Part shown: in pieces, positions 44,997 to 56,013 of the stretch
How positions within the stretch are numbered: position 1 is the first letter of the stretch
Layout of the letters: each line of letters starts with the position of its first letter
Source of the DNA: Bacillaceae bacterium OF18-1A
Lineage (GTDB): Bacteria; Bacillota; Bacilli; Bacillales; Bacillaceae_G
Direction of reading: 5' to 3'
NCBI GenBank assembly: GCA_027694045.1
Contig: JAQEWB010000006.1
Coordinates: 1-64,000, forward strand
DNA length: 64,000 nt
Notes under the pieces: model-generated
What the model saw: the letters and a program-made list of their open reading frames with translations, nothing else
Told to the model about the DNA's origin: nothing
Database searches by the model: none
Made by a program: the position numbers and the translations under genes

Positions 44997-47828
44997 ATGA
45001 AACAGATTTGGCGTATTTATAAGACAGATTTACGGAATGTAGCCAAACATTGGGCTGCAATTGTTATCGTATTAGGTTTGATGATTCTACCATCGTTATA
45101 TGCATGGTTTAACATTAAAGCCTCTTGGGATCCTTACGGCAATACGAAGGGAATCCAGATTGCAGTTTCTAACCAAGATGTTGGATCAAATTTAAGAGGA
45201 AAAGACATTAACATTGGGGACGAAATTGTAGATTCACTTAAGAAAGACAAAAATTTCGGTTGGAAGTTCGTCGATGAAAAACAAGCGATTTATGGAGTAG
45301 AGCGTGGAGATTATTCCGCAAGTATCACTATTCCAAAAGATTTTTCTGAAAAGATTGCAACAGTCTTGAAGGAAAATCCAGAGAAACCAGAAATTGATTA
45401 TTACGTAAATGAAAAAGTGAATGCCATTGCACCGAAGATTACAGCTAAAGGTGCATCGGGTCTTACAGAAGAGATTAGTAAAAACTTTGTTAAAACAGCA
45501 AACGGTGAGATTTTTAAAATCTTCAATGACCTTGGAATCGATTTAGAAACAAATTTACCAAGTATTGAAAAGGTAAAGGATCTTGTATTTAAGTTAGAAG
45601 CGCAGTTCCCAGAAATGAATACATTAATGGATAAGGCGTTAGATGATGCGACTCGAGCAGAAGATATTGTGAAGGTAGCACAGAAAGATTTACCAGTTGT
45701 AGAGAGTGTAATAAATGATGGACAGGAAGCGTTGGCAAATTTAGATAAGTTCTTTGCCAGACAAGATCAAACATTAAAAAATGCTCCAGGAACGATAAGA
45801 AATGATTTAGTAGCAGCAAAAGGCGTTATGGATAGTGCAGCTGCATTTACTGACTTCCTAATGAATCCGGGTGTAGACTTAAATATTCCTGAATTGAATG
45901 GATTACCTGAATTCCCAGCTAGACCAGATCTTTCTAAGCTGAATAGTGATGGTTATAAGAGCATAGCTCAAAATATTAATCAGACAGTAAATAATGTTTT
46001 AAGTTCATCACGTGCAGGAACAGCTTATGGAAAAAGTGTTTTAAATGGATTACAAAATGGGAAGTTTGATCCAGAACAAGCAAAGAAAGATTTGAATGCC
46101 GTATCAGGTCACTTGCAAACTGGTACAGATGGCATTTCATATCTTATTAATTTCTTTACTGAACTTCAAAAATCAGCAACGACTGACTTTGGAAATAGCT
46201 TTTTCAAAGGGCGAGTGGATCACTTAACTAACGTTAAAAAAGGTATGGAAAATGCAAACAATGGTATTAAAGACATTGTAAATGCTATCGGTACAGGACA
46301 AGAAGTAAAGAAAGACGTAATAGATGTAGCGAATCAAAAATTAGATACAGCGAATGGATTAATTGATCAAGTAGAAAAAGATTACAATGAAACATTTGTA
46401 GCAGATTATCAAAAAGCAGTTAGCACAGTAGATCAAGCTAAAACTGATGCAAATCAAATATATGATAATGCAAAAGCAGACTATGATAAAGTTAAAAATA
46501 GTCTTGAAGGTGCAAAAGCAGATTTACAAAATACAGGTATTAACGGTTTAGATTCAACGAAAGTAGCTTTAAATAGCTTAAATAGTCAATTCCAATCTGG
46601 AATCGGTTTAATTGATGATATGATTCCAGTTTTAGAAAGTACAAATAAAGTTTTAGCTGATGTAAACAGTGATAAAAACCTTAATAATGGAATTGCAAAG
46701 TTAAATAAAGCGAAAAGTAGCTTGCAAAAAGGTGTAGATGCAACGAATAAGGGAATTACACTTATTAATAACGGGCAGAAGCCTACAAAAGATGTGATTG
46801 AAAGTATTAACAACGCTGCGAAAGGCGGATCAGCTCAATTAACAGATGTATTATCGACGTATGATTCAGAAATTGTACCGGGCTTCAATACAGCAATTGC
46901 TCGTACAAAAGAGATGTCTAAAAATACAACTCAAATTTTAAATGATGCAGATAAAAAGCTTCCAGATGTTAAAAAATTACTAGAAGATTCATCAAAAGGT
47001 TTAGTAGACGGTAAAAAGAAATTAGCAGATATTAAAGCTGAAATGCCAGCTACTGAGAAAAAGATTAAAGAATTAGCAGATAAAATTCGTGATTTTGAAT
47101 CTGAAGAGGATATAAAAGACATCATACGCTTATTGAAAAATGATGTTGAAAAACAAAGTGATTACTTTGCGAATCCAGTAAATTTAAAAGAGAATAAATT
47201 ATTTGCGATGCCGAACTACGGTTCAGCAATGTCACCATTCTACACAGTGCTTGCATTATGGGTAGGCGCATTGTTAATGGTTTCGTTATTAACAGTAGAA
47301 GTACATGAAGAAGGCGAAAATTATAAGAGTCATGAAATTTACTTCGGACGTTTATTAACATTCTTAACAATAGGTCTTTCACAAGCGTTTATCGTATCGA
47401 TGGGAGATATATTCTTACTTGGTACGTACGTAGTCGATAAAGTTTGGTTTGTGTTATTTAGTTTATTTATTGGTGGAGTTTTCGTTTGTATCGTATACTC
47501 ACTCGTTTCTATTTTCGGAAACGTTGGGAAGTCGATGGCGATTATTTTACTTGTACTACAAGTAGCAGGATCAGGCGGGACATTCCCAATTCAAATGACA
47601 CCACCATTCTTCCAAGCGATCTATCCGTTCTTACCATTCACGTATGCAATTAGTGCAATTCGTGAAACTGTTGGCGGAATGCTTTGGGATATAGTAACTA
47701 GAGATTTACTTGTGTTAAGTGCTTTCGTAGTAATTATCGTTATTGCTGCGTTATTACTGAAAACACCAATTAACAAATCAAGTGAAAAGTTTGTTGAGAA
47801 TGCAAAAGGAAGTAAAATTATTCATTAA
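44997..47828 (+). CDS. yhgE: YhgE/Pip-family ABC-2-type membrane protein
   Basis: A 943-aa protein. One N-terminal TM (about 18-38) precedes a long extracytoplasmic region (about 40-725) rich in heptad and coiled-coil segments, with repeated KxxLxxxxxGL-type helices. Then come about six C-terminal TM helices of the ABC-2 permease fold (about 735-930). This is the layout of YhgE and Lactococcus Pip (phage infection protein); such proteins are also tied to ESX/type VII loci and to phage adsorption. Its cargo is unknown. ATG 44997 is favoured by AGGTGA 8 nt upstream over GTG 44985. Confidence 0.9.
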   Translation: MKQIWRIYKTDLRNVAKHWAAIVIVLGLMILPSLYAWFNIKASWDPYGNTKGIQIAVSNQDVGSNLRGKDINIGDEIVDSLKKDKNFGWKFVDEKQAIYGVERGDYSASITIPKDFSEKIATVLKENPEKPEIDYYVNEKVNAIAPKITAKGASGLTEEISKNFVKTANGEIFKIFNDLGIDLETNLPSIEKVKDLVFKLEAQFPEMNTLMDKALDDATRAEDIVKVAQKDLPVVESVINDGQEALANLDKFFARQDQTLKNAPGTIRNDLVAAKGVMDSAAAFTDFLMNPGVDLNIPELNGLPEFPARPDLSKLNSDGYKSIAQNINQTVNNVLSSSRAGTAYGKSVLNGLQNGKFDPEQAKKDLNAVSGHLQTGTDGISYLINFFTELQKSATTDFGNSFFKGRVDHLTNVKKGMENANNGIKDIVNAIGTGQEVKKDVIDVANQKLDTANGLIDQVEKDYNETFVADYQKAVSTVDQAKTDANQIYDNAKADYDKVKNSLEGAKADLQNTGINGLDSTKVALNSLNSQFQSGIGLIDDMIPVLESTNKVLADVNSDKNLNNGIAKLNKAKSSLQKGVDATNKGITLINNGQKPTKDVIESINNAAKGGSAQLTDVLSTYDSEIVPGFNTAIARTKEMSKNTTQILNDADKKLPDVKKLLEDSSKGLVDGKKKLADIKAEMPATEKKIKELADKIRDFESEEDIKDIIRLLKNDVEKQSDYFANPVNLKENKLFAMPNYGSAMSPFYTVLALWVGALLMVSLLTVEVHEEGENYKSHEIYFGRLLTFLTIGLSQAFIVSMGDIFLLGTYVVDKVWFVLFSLFIGGVFVCIVYSLVSIFGNVGKSMAIILLVLQVAGSGGTFPIQMTPPFFQAIYPFLPFTYAISAIRETVGGMLWDIVTRDLLVLSAFVVIIVIAALLLKTPINKSSEKFVENAKGSKIIH

Positions 47829-47829
47829 T

Positions 47830-47866
47830 AAAAAGGTTCCTACCGGAGAGCGGTAGGAACCTTTTT
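47830..47866. terminator. Bidirectional terminator, yhgE/topB
   Basis: A perfect 16-bp stem (AAAAAGGTTCCTACCG / CGGTAGGAACCTTTTT) lies between convergent genes. Confidence 0.95.
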
Positions 47867-47869
47867 TGT

Positions 47870-50059
47870 TTAATCAAATTTTAATTTTTTTAATGCTTCT
47901 GCAAACGGATTGTTTAATGGTTCCTCTTCTTTGTTTTGTTGTTTCATATATTTTTGAACGTCGCGTTTATCAGCTTTGTTTCCAGATTCTTTTTTACGTC
48001 TTTCTTGGAATGTTGATAATTTTTCGCGATAGCCACATTTACATGCAAAGATTTGACCTGCACCTTCACCACGTAATTCTAGTTTTTTCTTACATTGAGG
48101 GCAACGGGCATTAGTTGTACGAGATACATTTTTACGGTGACCACATTCACGGTCTTGGCATACGAGCATTTTTCCTTTTTTGCCGTTTACTTCTAGCATC
48201 GGTTTACCGCAGTCTGGACAAGACTTTGTTGAAATGTTGTCATGTTTATATTTTTTATCGCTTGATTTAATTTCAGAAACAATTTCTTTCGTATAGTTCT
48301 TCATTTCTGAGATGAACACTTCTTTTTTTAGCTTACCTTTTGCGATAGCCTCAAGTTTTTGTTCCCACTCACCAGTTAGTGTAGGGGATTTTAACTCTTC
48401 TGGTACTAAATCAAGTAACTGACGGCCTTTTGAAGTAATATGAATATCTTTGCCGCGTTTTTCAATTAAGAATGAATTAAATAGCTTGTCGATAATATCT
48501 GCGCGTGTCGCTACAGTACCTAATCCACCAGTTGATTTTAACGTATCAGCAAGTTGTTTATTTTGCGTATCCATATATTTTGTAGGATTCTCCATTGCTG
48601 AAAGTAAAGTTGCCTCATTAAAACGTGCAGGTGCTTTCGTTTGACCTGATGTTTGCATAATTAACTTTACAGTTAATGTATCGCCTTTTTCAATGCGAGG
48701 TAGAAGTTGCTCTTTTACGTCATCAGTTACATCATCATCTTCAAAGTGGTTTTCATATACTTCTTTCCAGCCGGCATGTAAAATTGTTTTTCCGCGTGCA
48801 ATGAACGTTTCATTGCCAACTTTTGTGCGTAACGTTAGTTGTTCGTATTCGAATGCTGGGAATAACACAGCTAAGAAACGTTTTACAACTAAATCATAAA
48901 TCTTACGTTCTTTATCTGTGAAGGCTGAGAAGTTAACGTACCCTTCTGTCGGAATAATTGCGTGATGATCGCTTACTTTACTATCATCAACAAATGATTT
49001 ATTAGATTTGATTGGTTTTTGTAATACTTTATGTGCTAAAGGACGATATTCTCCGACGCCGCATGCTTTTAGGCGTTCTGGAAGTGTTCCAACGATATCT
49101 GATGAAATGTATCGTGAATCTGTACGAGGATACGTTAGCACTTTATGTTGTTCATATAATTTCTGCATAATATTTAATGTTTCTTTAGCAGAGTACCCAA
49201 ACTTTTTATTTGCATCACGTTGCAATTCAGTTAAATCATAAAGACCAGGAGAGAATGACTTCTTCTGTTTTTTATCAATTTCCACAACATTAGCATTTTG
49301 TTTATCAAGGTTCTTTACAATACCATCAATTTTTTCTTTGTTAAAACTACGGCTATTACCATTTGCATCTTGCCAAGTTAGTTTTAATTTATCAGTTGTT
49401 TGAGCTTCGATGCCGTAGTAAGTTTGAGCTTTGAAATTTTTTATTTCATCTTCGCGACTAGCGATCATAGCGACAGTAGGTGTTTGTACACGCCCACAAT
49501 TTAACTGAGCATTAAAGCGAGTTGTTAAAGCGCGAGTTGCGTTAAGACCGATATACCAGTCAGCTTCTGAACGTGCGACAGCTGAAGCATATAAATTGTC
49601 ATATGCTTTACCTGGTTTTAAGTTTGCAAAACCATCTTTAATTGCTTTATCCGTAACAGATGAAATCCATAGACGTTTAATCGGTTTATTAATTCGAACT
49701 TTATCAATAATCCAGCGAGCGACTAATTCTCCTTCACGTCCAGCGTCTGTTGCTACAATAATTTCATTTACATCTTTTCTAAGTAGCTGACTTTTTACAG
49801 CATTAAATTGTTTACCTGTTTGTTTAATAACCGTTAATTTCAAACGCTCAGGTAGCATCGGTAAATCTTCTAAATTCCACTTTTTATACTTCACATCATA
49901 GCTTTCTGGATCTGCTAACGTAACGAGATGGCCTAAAGCCCAAGTTACAATATATTTACTACCTTCAAGGTAGCCGTTTCCTTTTCTATCACACTTCAGT
50001 ACACGGGCAATATCTCGTGCAACGGAAGGTTTTTCAGCGATTACAACGCTTTTTGACAT
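47870..50059 (-). CDS. topB: DNA topoisomerase III
   Basis: A 729-aa type IA topoisomerase that relaxes and decatenates DNA by single-strand passage. The N-terminal TOPRIM domain has IAEKPSVARDIA and DAGREGELVARW. The catalytic Tyr lies in LTYPRTDSRY (about residue 309). The central domain includes GLGTVATRADII. The C-terminal about 110 residues hold zinc-finger cysteines (SCPDCGKPML, CPQCKKKLEL, FACKCGY), then a charged tail. ATG start, SD AAAGGATG. Confidence 0.97.
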   Translation of the reverse strand: MSKSVVIAEKPSVARDIARVLKCDRKGNGYLEGSKYIVTWALGHLVTLADPESYDVKYKKWNLEDLPMLPERLKLTVIKQTGKQFNAVKSQLLRKDVNEIIVATDAGREGELVARWIIDKVRINKPIKRLWISSVTDKAIKDGFANLKPGKAYDNLYASAVARSEADWYIGLNATRALTTRFNAQLNCGRVQTPTVAMIASREDEIKNFKAQTYYGIEAQTTDKLKLTWQDANGNSRSFNKEKIDGIVKNLDKQNANVVEIDKKQKKSFSPGLYDLTELQRDANKKFGYSAKETLNIMQKLYEQHKVLTYPRTDSRYISSDIVGTLPERLKACGVGEYRPLAHKVLQKPIKSNKSFVDDSKVSDHHAIIPTEGYVNFSAFTDKERKIYDLVVKRFLAVLFPAFEYEQLTLRTKVGNETFIARGKTILHAGWKEVYENHFEDDDVTDDVKEQLLPRIEKGDTLTVKLIMQTSGQTKAPARFNEATLLSAMENPTKYMDTQNKQLADTLKSTGGLGTVATRADIIDKLFNSFLIEKRGKDIHITSKGRQLLDLVPEELKSPTLTGEWEQKLEAIAKGKLKKEVFISEMKNYTKEIVSEIKSSDKKYKHDNISTKSCPDCGKPMLEVNGKKGKMLVCQDRECGHRKNVSRTTNARCPQCKKKLELRGEGAGQIFACKCGYREKLSTFQERRKKESGNKADKRDVQKYMKQQNKEEEPLNNPFAEALKKLKFD

Positions 50060-50291
50060 ATTAAAAACATCCTTTCAAATTTCCATACGTTAAATATAGC
50101 ATACATCTTCTTGAGATTCAGTTGCGCTCCATATTTGAGCTGTTTTTAGTGGAATGAACCAAACACCACTGATTAAAGTTTCACTTGATTATGTCTATTG
50201 TTTTATAGGTTGCTTCTATATTAAATAGAAAAGTAAAGAACTTGTTATTTTATTAGAATAAGAGTAGACTTTGAAGTAGATGAATTATAAG

Positions 50292-50383
50292 CACATGGGA
50301 GTTTGTGGATGCAAACTGAGAGTATGACTAGTCCGTCATTGACCATTTGAACCTGTTGGATAATGCCAGCGTAGGGAGAGTGT
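50292..50383 (+). promoter_or_regulatory. TPP (THI-box) riboswitch of thiME
   Basis: The aptamer core is visible: GGGAGTTTG...CAAACTGAGA, then TTTGAACCTGTTGGATAATG and CCAGCGTAGGGAG. TPP binding would favour the terminator at 50398-50430. Confidence 0.97.
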
Positions 50384-50397
50384 AAAAGCACATGTTC

Positions 50398-50430
50398 AGG
50401 CACTTTGCGTACGCGCAAAGTGCCTTTTTG
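50398..50430 (+). terminator. TPP riboswitch terminator of thiME
   Basis: A perfect 12-bp stem (AGGCACTTTGCG / CGCAAAGTGCCT) with loop TACG and a T run. Confidence 0.95.
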
Positions 50431-50466
50431 TGTATCTCCCATCACTATAGTTAGGGGATGAGAAGG

Positions 50467-51276
50467 ATGAATAGGAAAGAAATTAGCAAAGTAGTGGATT
50501 TAGTAAGAGATTCTAATCCGCTCATTCATAATATTACAAATGTTGTTGTAACAAATTTTACAGCGAACGGTTTGCTAGCGTTAGGGGCATCGCCTGTAAT
50601 GGCGTATGCAAAAGAAGAAGTGGCAGAAATGGCTAGCATTGCTGGAGCATTAGTATTAAATATGGGGACACTTCGTCCTGAAGAAGTAGAAGCGATGTTA
50701 CTTGCGGGTAAATCAGCAAATGTGAACAATGTACCAGTATTGTTCGATCCAGTTGGAGCAGGAGCAACTTCTTATCGAACAGAAGTTGCAAGGCATATTC
50801 CGGCTGAAATAGATTTAGCTGTTATTCGCGGAAATGCAGCTGAAATAGCGAACGTTATTAATGAGAGATGGGAAATTAAAGGGGTAGACGCTGGTGCTGG
50901 AAATGGTAATGTCGTAAGTATTGCAAAGCAGGCAGCGGACGAATTAAATACAGTTGCGGTGATTACTGGAAAAGAAGATGTTGTTACAGATGGAGAGCGA
51001 ACTATTGTTATTCGAAATGGCCATCCTATTTTAACGAAAGTTACGGGAACTGGTTGTTTACTAACTTCTGTAATAGGAGCATTTGTAGCGGTAGAAAAGG
51101 ATTATGTAAAGGCAGCGGTAGCGGCATTAACGTTTTATGGTGTAGCTGCAGAACTGGCAGCTGCTAAGACAGTGGAAAAGGGACCTGGTAGTTTCCAAAT
51201 TGAATTTTTAAATCAGTTAGCGAATACAACATCAAATGATATTGAAAAGTATGGAAAGATTGAGGAGTTAGAGTAA
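50467..51276 (+). CDS. thiM: Hydroxyethylthiazole kinase
   Basis: A 269-aa ribokinase-like enzyme phosphorylating the thiazole alcohol for thiamine salvage. It shows [20 protein letters not shown] (quoted in full at 20 residues), [11 protein letters not shown] and the catalytic [15 protein letters not shown] 50467 gives proper spacing to AGGGG; an in-frame ATG at 50458 abuts the SD. First gene of the TPP-controlled thiME operon. Confidence 0.96.
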   Translation: MNRKEISKVVDLVRDSNPLIHNITNVVVTNFTANGLLALGASPVMAYAKEEVAEMASIAGALVLNMGTLRPEEVEAMLLAGKSANVNNVPVLFDPVGAGATSYRTEVARHIPAEIDLAVIRGNAAEIANVINERWEIKGVDAGAGNGNVVSIAKQAADELNTVAVITGKEDVVTDGERTIVIRNGHPILTKVTGTGCLLTSVIGAFVAVEKDYVKAAVAALTFYGVAAELAAAKTVEKGPGSFQIEFLNQLANTTSNDIEKYGKIEELE

Positions 51277-51951
<675 letters not shown>

Positions 51952-51972
51952 AAGAATGGACAGCCAAAAATA

Positions 51973-51992
51973 TTTAAACAAACGTTTGATTA
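51973..51992. promoter_or_regulatory. TetR-type operator-like repeat between convergent genes
   Basis: TTTAAACAAACGTTTGATTA at 51973-51992 is identical over 20 bp to 62224-62243 in this window. It has dyad symmetry about AAACGTTT. Its location between thiE and dcuB 3' ends is odd for an operator. Confidence 0.4.
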
Positions 51993-52032
51993 AAAAAGCA
52001 CAAACCTTTTTAAATATAGGTTTGTGCTTTCT
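51992..52032. terminator. Bidirectional terminator, thiE/dcuB
   Basis: A 13-bp stem AAAGCACAAACCT / AGGTTTGTGCTTT with A and T flanks. Confidence 0.88.
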
Positions 52033-52034
52033 AT

Positions 52035-53348
52035 TTAAAACATAATTGATATTAAGAGCATTCCAATTCCGATAGAAGTAAAGGTTGCGATTAGACCAGG
52101 GATCATAAAGCTATGATTTAAAACGTATTTACCGATACCTGTTGTACCAGTGCGGTCAAAGTTAATGGCAGCAACGATCGTTCCGTAGTTTGGAATGAAG
52201 AAGTATCCGTTTACTGCAGGGAACATTGCAATTAGTAATGCCGGTGGAATACCAAGAGATAGTCCAAGTGGCATTAGAGCACGAACGGTTGCAGCTTGGC
52301 TATACAGTAAAATAGATAGGATGAATAATGCGATAGCAAATAGCCATGGTGCACTTGTTACTAAATGTTGAATGGACCCTTGAATCATATTTAAGTTTCC
52401 ATTAAAGAAAGTATCTCCCATCCAAGCGATACCAAAAATAGCAACGACTGCTGTTGTTCCTGCTTTAAAGACGTTACCAGATACAATACTTTCTACATTT
52501 GGTTTACAGAAGATAATAATAAGAGCTGCGATGGTTAACATAATCATTTCAATTGTATTTGGCATTGAAAGACGAACTAACTTCCCATCAATCATCCATC
52601 CAGGACGTAGTACTTCAAATGAACCGAGAATTACAACAAGGAAAGTCGCGACTAGGAAAAGGATAACTGATAATTTAGCGCCTTTTACCCCTACAAATTC
52701 CTTTTTCTCCTCTAACTTAGGAATCATACCTTCTTTTAATCGTTTCAAGTATTCAGGGTCTTCATTTAATTCTTTACCCATTTTACTAGCAACGAAAGCA
52801 GCTACCATACAAGCGATAAATGTAGAAGGGATGCTGATTTTTAAAATATCTAATAAAGTAATTTGATAATCAGCTAGCATTGCCAAAAGGGCAACTGTTG
52901 CAGCTGAAATGGGGCTAGCTGTAATTGCTTGTTGAGAAGCGATTACGGCAATTGACATTGGGCGTTCTGGTCTAATCCCTGATTCACGAGAAACTTCCGC
53001 GATAACAGGAAGTACAGAGTAAGCAACGTGACCAGTTCCAGCACATAGTGTGAATAAATAAGTAACAATTGGAGCGAAAAAAGTAATGCGCTTTGGATTT
53101 TTTCTTAAAGCTTTTTCAGCTAGATGAACAAGGTAGTCCATTCCTCCAGCAGCTTGCAGGGCACCGGCAGCGGTAATTACTGCTAAAATCATAAGCATTA
53201 CATCGATAGGAGGAGCGGTTGATTGTAAGTGGAAAACAAAAACGAGTATTGCCATACCAACGCCACCCATTACACCTAAACCAACTCCACCTAGGCGTGC
53301 ACCAATAAAAATACAAACTAATAAGGTGAGAAATTGTAGCCAAAACAT
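52035..53348 (-). CDS. dcuB: Anaerobic C4-dicarboxylate transporter, DcuA/DcuB family
   Basis: A 437-aa membrane protein with about 11 hydrophobic helices that exchanges fumarate, malate, aspartate and succinate. Family segments: GARLGGVGLGVMGGVGMAIL at the N-terminus, CAGTGHVAYSVLPVIAEV, SQQAITASPISAATVALL and the C-terminal FFIPNYGTIVAAINFDRTGT. ATG start, SD GGAGG. Single-gene unit; anaerobic induction is expected but no Fnr site was recognised. Confidence 0.95.
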   Translation of the reverse strand: MFWLQFLTLLVCIFIGARLGGVGLGVMGGVGMAILVFVFHLQSTAPPIDVMLMILAVITAAGALQAAGGMDYLVHLAEKALRKNPKRITFFAPIVTYLFTLCAGTGHVAYSVLPVIAEVSRESGIRPERPMSIAVIASQQAITASPISAATVALLAMLADYQITLLDILKISIPSTFIACMVAAFVASKMGKELNEDPEYLKRLKEGMIPKLEEKKEFVGVKGAKLSVILFLVATFLVVILGSFEVLRPGWMIDGKLVRLSMPNTIEMIMLTIAALIIIFCKPNVESIVSGNVFKAGTTAVVAIFGIAWMGDTFFNGNLNMIQGSIQHLVTSAPWLFAIALFILSILLYSQAATVRALMPLGLSLGIPPALLIAMFPAVNGYFFIPNYGTIVAAINFDRTGTTGIGKYVLNHSFMIPGLIATFTSIGIGMLLISIMF

Positions 53349-53621
53349 GATAAAATACCTCCGAACTTCATAAGTTAAGATATATTCGAATAGTTTAATT
53401 TAAATGAAAATTAAGTAAACACTCGAAAGAATCCCTAGTTTTTCTACATTTTTTATTATATAACACAAAAAAAGTAACATTCACGCACTTTTTAACATTA
53501 TTTCGAAAAAATAATACGTTAGAATTTTATATTTATATCTATAAATAAGTAGACAATTTAATCCATATGTTGTAATCTTTGAAAGAGAATAATTTAATTC
53601 TCATAGAACTCCCATATCGTT

Positions 53622-53716
53622 CAACTCGTTCAGCGAGAAAGGCAAACTGATGGAAACATGAGGACGCAAAACTACAGGAGCTAAGGTCGAGAGGCTATGC
53701 TAGCCAGTTACCGGAC
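53622..53716 (+). promoter_or_regulatory. Cyclic di-GMP-I (GEMM) riboswitch
   Basis: The conserved GEMM core is readable: GAAAGGCAAACTG, then GGACGCAAAACTACAGGAGC, CTAAGG and GCCAGTTACCGG. It precedes an MCP gene, a known target class in B. cereus group genomes. Confidence 0.93.
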
Positions 53717-53732
53717 GGATAGGGTTGGTCTT

Positions 53733-53764
53733 GACCAATGCATTTTTCATTGGTCTTTTTTTTA
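53733..53764 (+). terminator. Riboswitch terminator
   Basis: GACCAATG / CATTGGTC stem with a 7-nt loop and eight T. The same GACCAATG can instead pair with TTGGTC at 53725-53730, a visible alternative antiterminator. Confidence 0.9.
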
Positions 53765-53857
53765 TGTTTACACACAATTGAGAATCGTTATCGATTATAA
53801 AGGTTTATATTTTGAGAGTTTTATTCTATAGTGAATGAATTAAGAAAGGTGATGGTA

Positions 53858-55576
53858 ATGAAAAAATATTGGCATAAGCTATCGTTTCTTCAAAAAAATG
53901 TATTGTTAACTGTATTAGTTATTTTGACGCTTGTCGGTACTATGGGGGCGTTAAGTTTTAGTATGTTTCAAAATAGTATGATGTCTTTATTTGAAAGGCA
54001 TTCTTTTGAAACAGGAGATACGGTATTACATAAATTAGACGCAGAACTAGTAAGAGATGTTGCAAAAGACCCGGTGGCACAAAGAGAAAAGAGAGAGAAG
54101 TTAACAGAGCAATTAGATGAAGTAACAGAAGAGTTGAAGAGTGTTGGACAGACATATGTTGTTGGAGCGAAAACAAATGAAAAGGGTGAGTTACAAGTTG
54201 TTGATTTGGCTACAGGATTAGCAAACGTTGTGCTAGTAAAGCCAGGGGAATATTATAAACAACCAGATCGTTGGATGAAGGCATACGATAAAGTAATGAG
54301 CACGGAAAAAGCAAAAATAACAGAAGTATATGAAGATGAATTAGGAACATGGGTAACGATATTAGAGCCAATTAAAGATGGAGAAGACAATATTGTTGCC
54401 ATTGTTGCTGCTGACGTGGATGCTTCTATTGTTCCTAGTACGAAGAAAAAATTTATTATACAAGGTTTACTGTTTATTTGTATTTCAGTTTTAATTGCAA
54501 CTTTTATTCAATTTTTGATTGTGCGTAATTCACTTGCTCCATTGCAAGACTTACGTGAAGGATTACGTAAAGTGGGGGAAGGAGACTTAAGTATTAAATT
54601 AGAAGAAAGACCAGATGATATTGGTATTGTTAATACGTATTTTAATAATACAATCGAGAAGTTTAAAGGTATTATAGATAAAGTGAAACAAACAGCAGAA
54701 CAGGTCTCCTCATCGGCGCAAGAATTGTCAGTGAGTACGAAAGAGAATAGCATGGCAGTTCAAGAAATTGCAAGTTCAATGGTCGGATTAAGAGCTGGCG
54801 CTCAGTCTCAAGAAATTTCAGTGCAACACTGTTTAAGTATTGTAGATGAAATGGAAGATAAGATGGAAGTGATAACGAATGTTGCAAAACAAATGACGAC
54901 AGCTTCTGAAAGTCTGGGGCATCATTCAATAGAAGCAAGTGGTATTATTGAACGAATCATGAATCAAATGAGTATCATACAAAAGGCAGTACAAGATGTA
55001 TCTTCTATTATTTATTCCTTAGAAACAAGGTCAAAAGAAATGAGTGATATCGTAACTGTAATCACCCGCATTTCAAATCAGACAAATTTGTTAGCTCTAA
55101 ATGCTTCTATTGAAGCTTCACGTGCTGGTACAACTGGAAAAGAATTTGCCGTTGTTGCTGATGAAGTGCGTAAATTAGCAGAACAAACGGAAGCAGCCGC
55201 AAAAAATATAGCAAATTTAATAGTGGAAACACAAGCTGAAACGGAAGAGGTTGTTGTTTCGATACAAAAAGGTTCAAAAGAAGTAGAATCTGGAATTGCA
55301 CTTGTTCAAAGTAGTGGTGCTTTCCTTGAAAAAATGTCAAAGTCAGCACAATCCGTTACAAGCCAAGCTAGAGTTGTTTCTAGCAATTCAAGTGATATAT
55401 TGCAAAATAGCCACAGTATTGTTCGTGTTGTAAATACATATACGAATAGTAGTAGTAATATTGAAGAGAGTATGAAAGAACAGGAAATGTCTGTACAAGA
55501 AATTGCCGAATTAGCTACTTCTTTAAGTTGGCTTTCACGGGAGTTACAAGAGTTAATTGGGGAATTTAAAAGTTAA
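53858..55576 (+). CDS. Methyl-accepting chemotaxis protein under c-di-GMP riboswitch
   Basis: A 572-aa chemoreceptor. TM1 (about 10-32), an extracellular sensor of about 150 residues (Cache-like; [20 protein letters not shown]) and TM2 (about 185-207) lead to HAMP ([19 protein letters not shown]) and the signalling bundle with [23 protein letters not shown] 53858 follows AAAGGTGAT; an in-frame GTG at 53831 is unlikely. Riboswitch control ties motility receptor levels to c-di-GMP, so to the motile/sessile choice. Confidence 0.93.
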   Translation: MKKYWHKLSFLQKNVLLTVLVILTLVGTMGALSFSMFQNSMMSLFERHSFETGDTVLHKLDAELVRDVAKDPVAQREKREKLTEQLDEVTEELKSVGQTYVVGAKTNEKGELQVVDLATGLANVVLVKPGEYYKQPDRWMKAYDKVMSTEKAKITEVYEDELGTWVTILEPIKDGEDNIVAIVAADVDASIVPSTKKKFIIQGLLFICISVLIATFIQFLIVRNSLAPLQDLREGLRKVGEGDLSIKLEERPDDIGIVNTYFNNTIEKFKGIIDKVKQTAEQVSSSAQELSVSTKENSMAVQEIASSMVGLRAGAQSQEISVQHCLSIVDEMEDKMEVITNVAKQMTTASESLGHHSIEASGIIERIMNQMSIIQKAVQDVSSIIYSLETRSKEMSDIVTVITRISNQTNLLALNASIEASRAGTTGKEFAVVADEVRKLAEQTEAAAKNIANLIVETQAETEEVVVSIQKGSKEVESGIALVQSSGAFLEKMSKSAQSVTSQARVVSSNSSDILQNSHSIVRVVNTYTNSSSNIEESMKEQEMSVQEIAELATSLSWLSRELQELIGEFKS

Positions 55577-55587
55577 TAGAGTAATAC

Positions 55588-55614
55588 AAGGTGTAGATAG
55601 AATCTACACCTTTA
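55588..55614 (+). terminator. Terminator after the MCP gene
   Basis: A 10-bp stem AGGTGTAGAT / ATCTACACCT is followed by TTATCTTT. Confidence 0.75.
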
Positions 55615-55812
55615 TCTTTGGGGGAATTTATATTATAACAATGTGATATTACATTGTTGTTGTTGTTGTAATGACTGAGGAAGGTGTTGTTCAGTAATTA
55701 AAGTTTCATTGGATTTCTATAATGAAAAAGTTGGATATTTTTCGAAATAACTAAATGATAAAATAAGCTTTTGTTTGTTCAATAAAATAAATCATGCTAC
55801 AATGAAAACGAA

Positions 55813-55902
55813 TTAAGGACCGGGGAGCCAATTGGCTGAGAGGATGTAAGTAAACATCGACCCTCAACCTGATCTGGATAATGCCAGCGTAGGGAGTTAC
55901 TT
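55813..55902 (+). promoter_or_regulatory. TPP (THI-box) riboswitch of the thiXYZ operon
   Basis: The aptamer reads CCGGGGAGCC...GGCTGAGAGG, CGACCCTCAACCTGATCTGG and ATAATGCCAGCGTAGGGAG. A cleaner consensus match than the one before thiM. Confidence 0.98.
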
Positions 55903-55943
55903 AAAGTGATGTAGCATATGTTATTCTATAATAACTTGCATAC

Positions 55944-55976
55944 AAGGCTTTCCTACGTAGTAGGAAAGCCTTTTCT
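55944..55976 (+). terminator. TPP riboswitch terminator of the thiXYZ operon
   Basis: A perfect 12-bp stem AAGGCTTTCCTA / TAGGAAAGCCTT with a T run. Confidence 0.95.
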
Positions 55977-56013
55977 TGTTTTGAAATTTAAATTTTATAA
56001 GGGGGATTTTATT

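Noticed and set aside
46000..47100. Tandem DNA repeats inside yhgE
   Set aside because: The helical segments are similar in pattern but not repeated at the nucleotide level; they reflect coiled-coil heptads.
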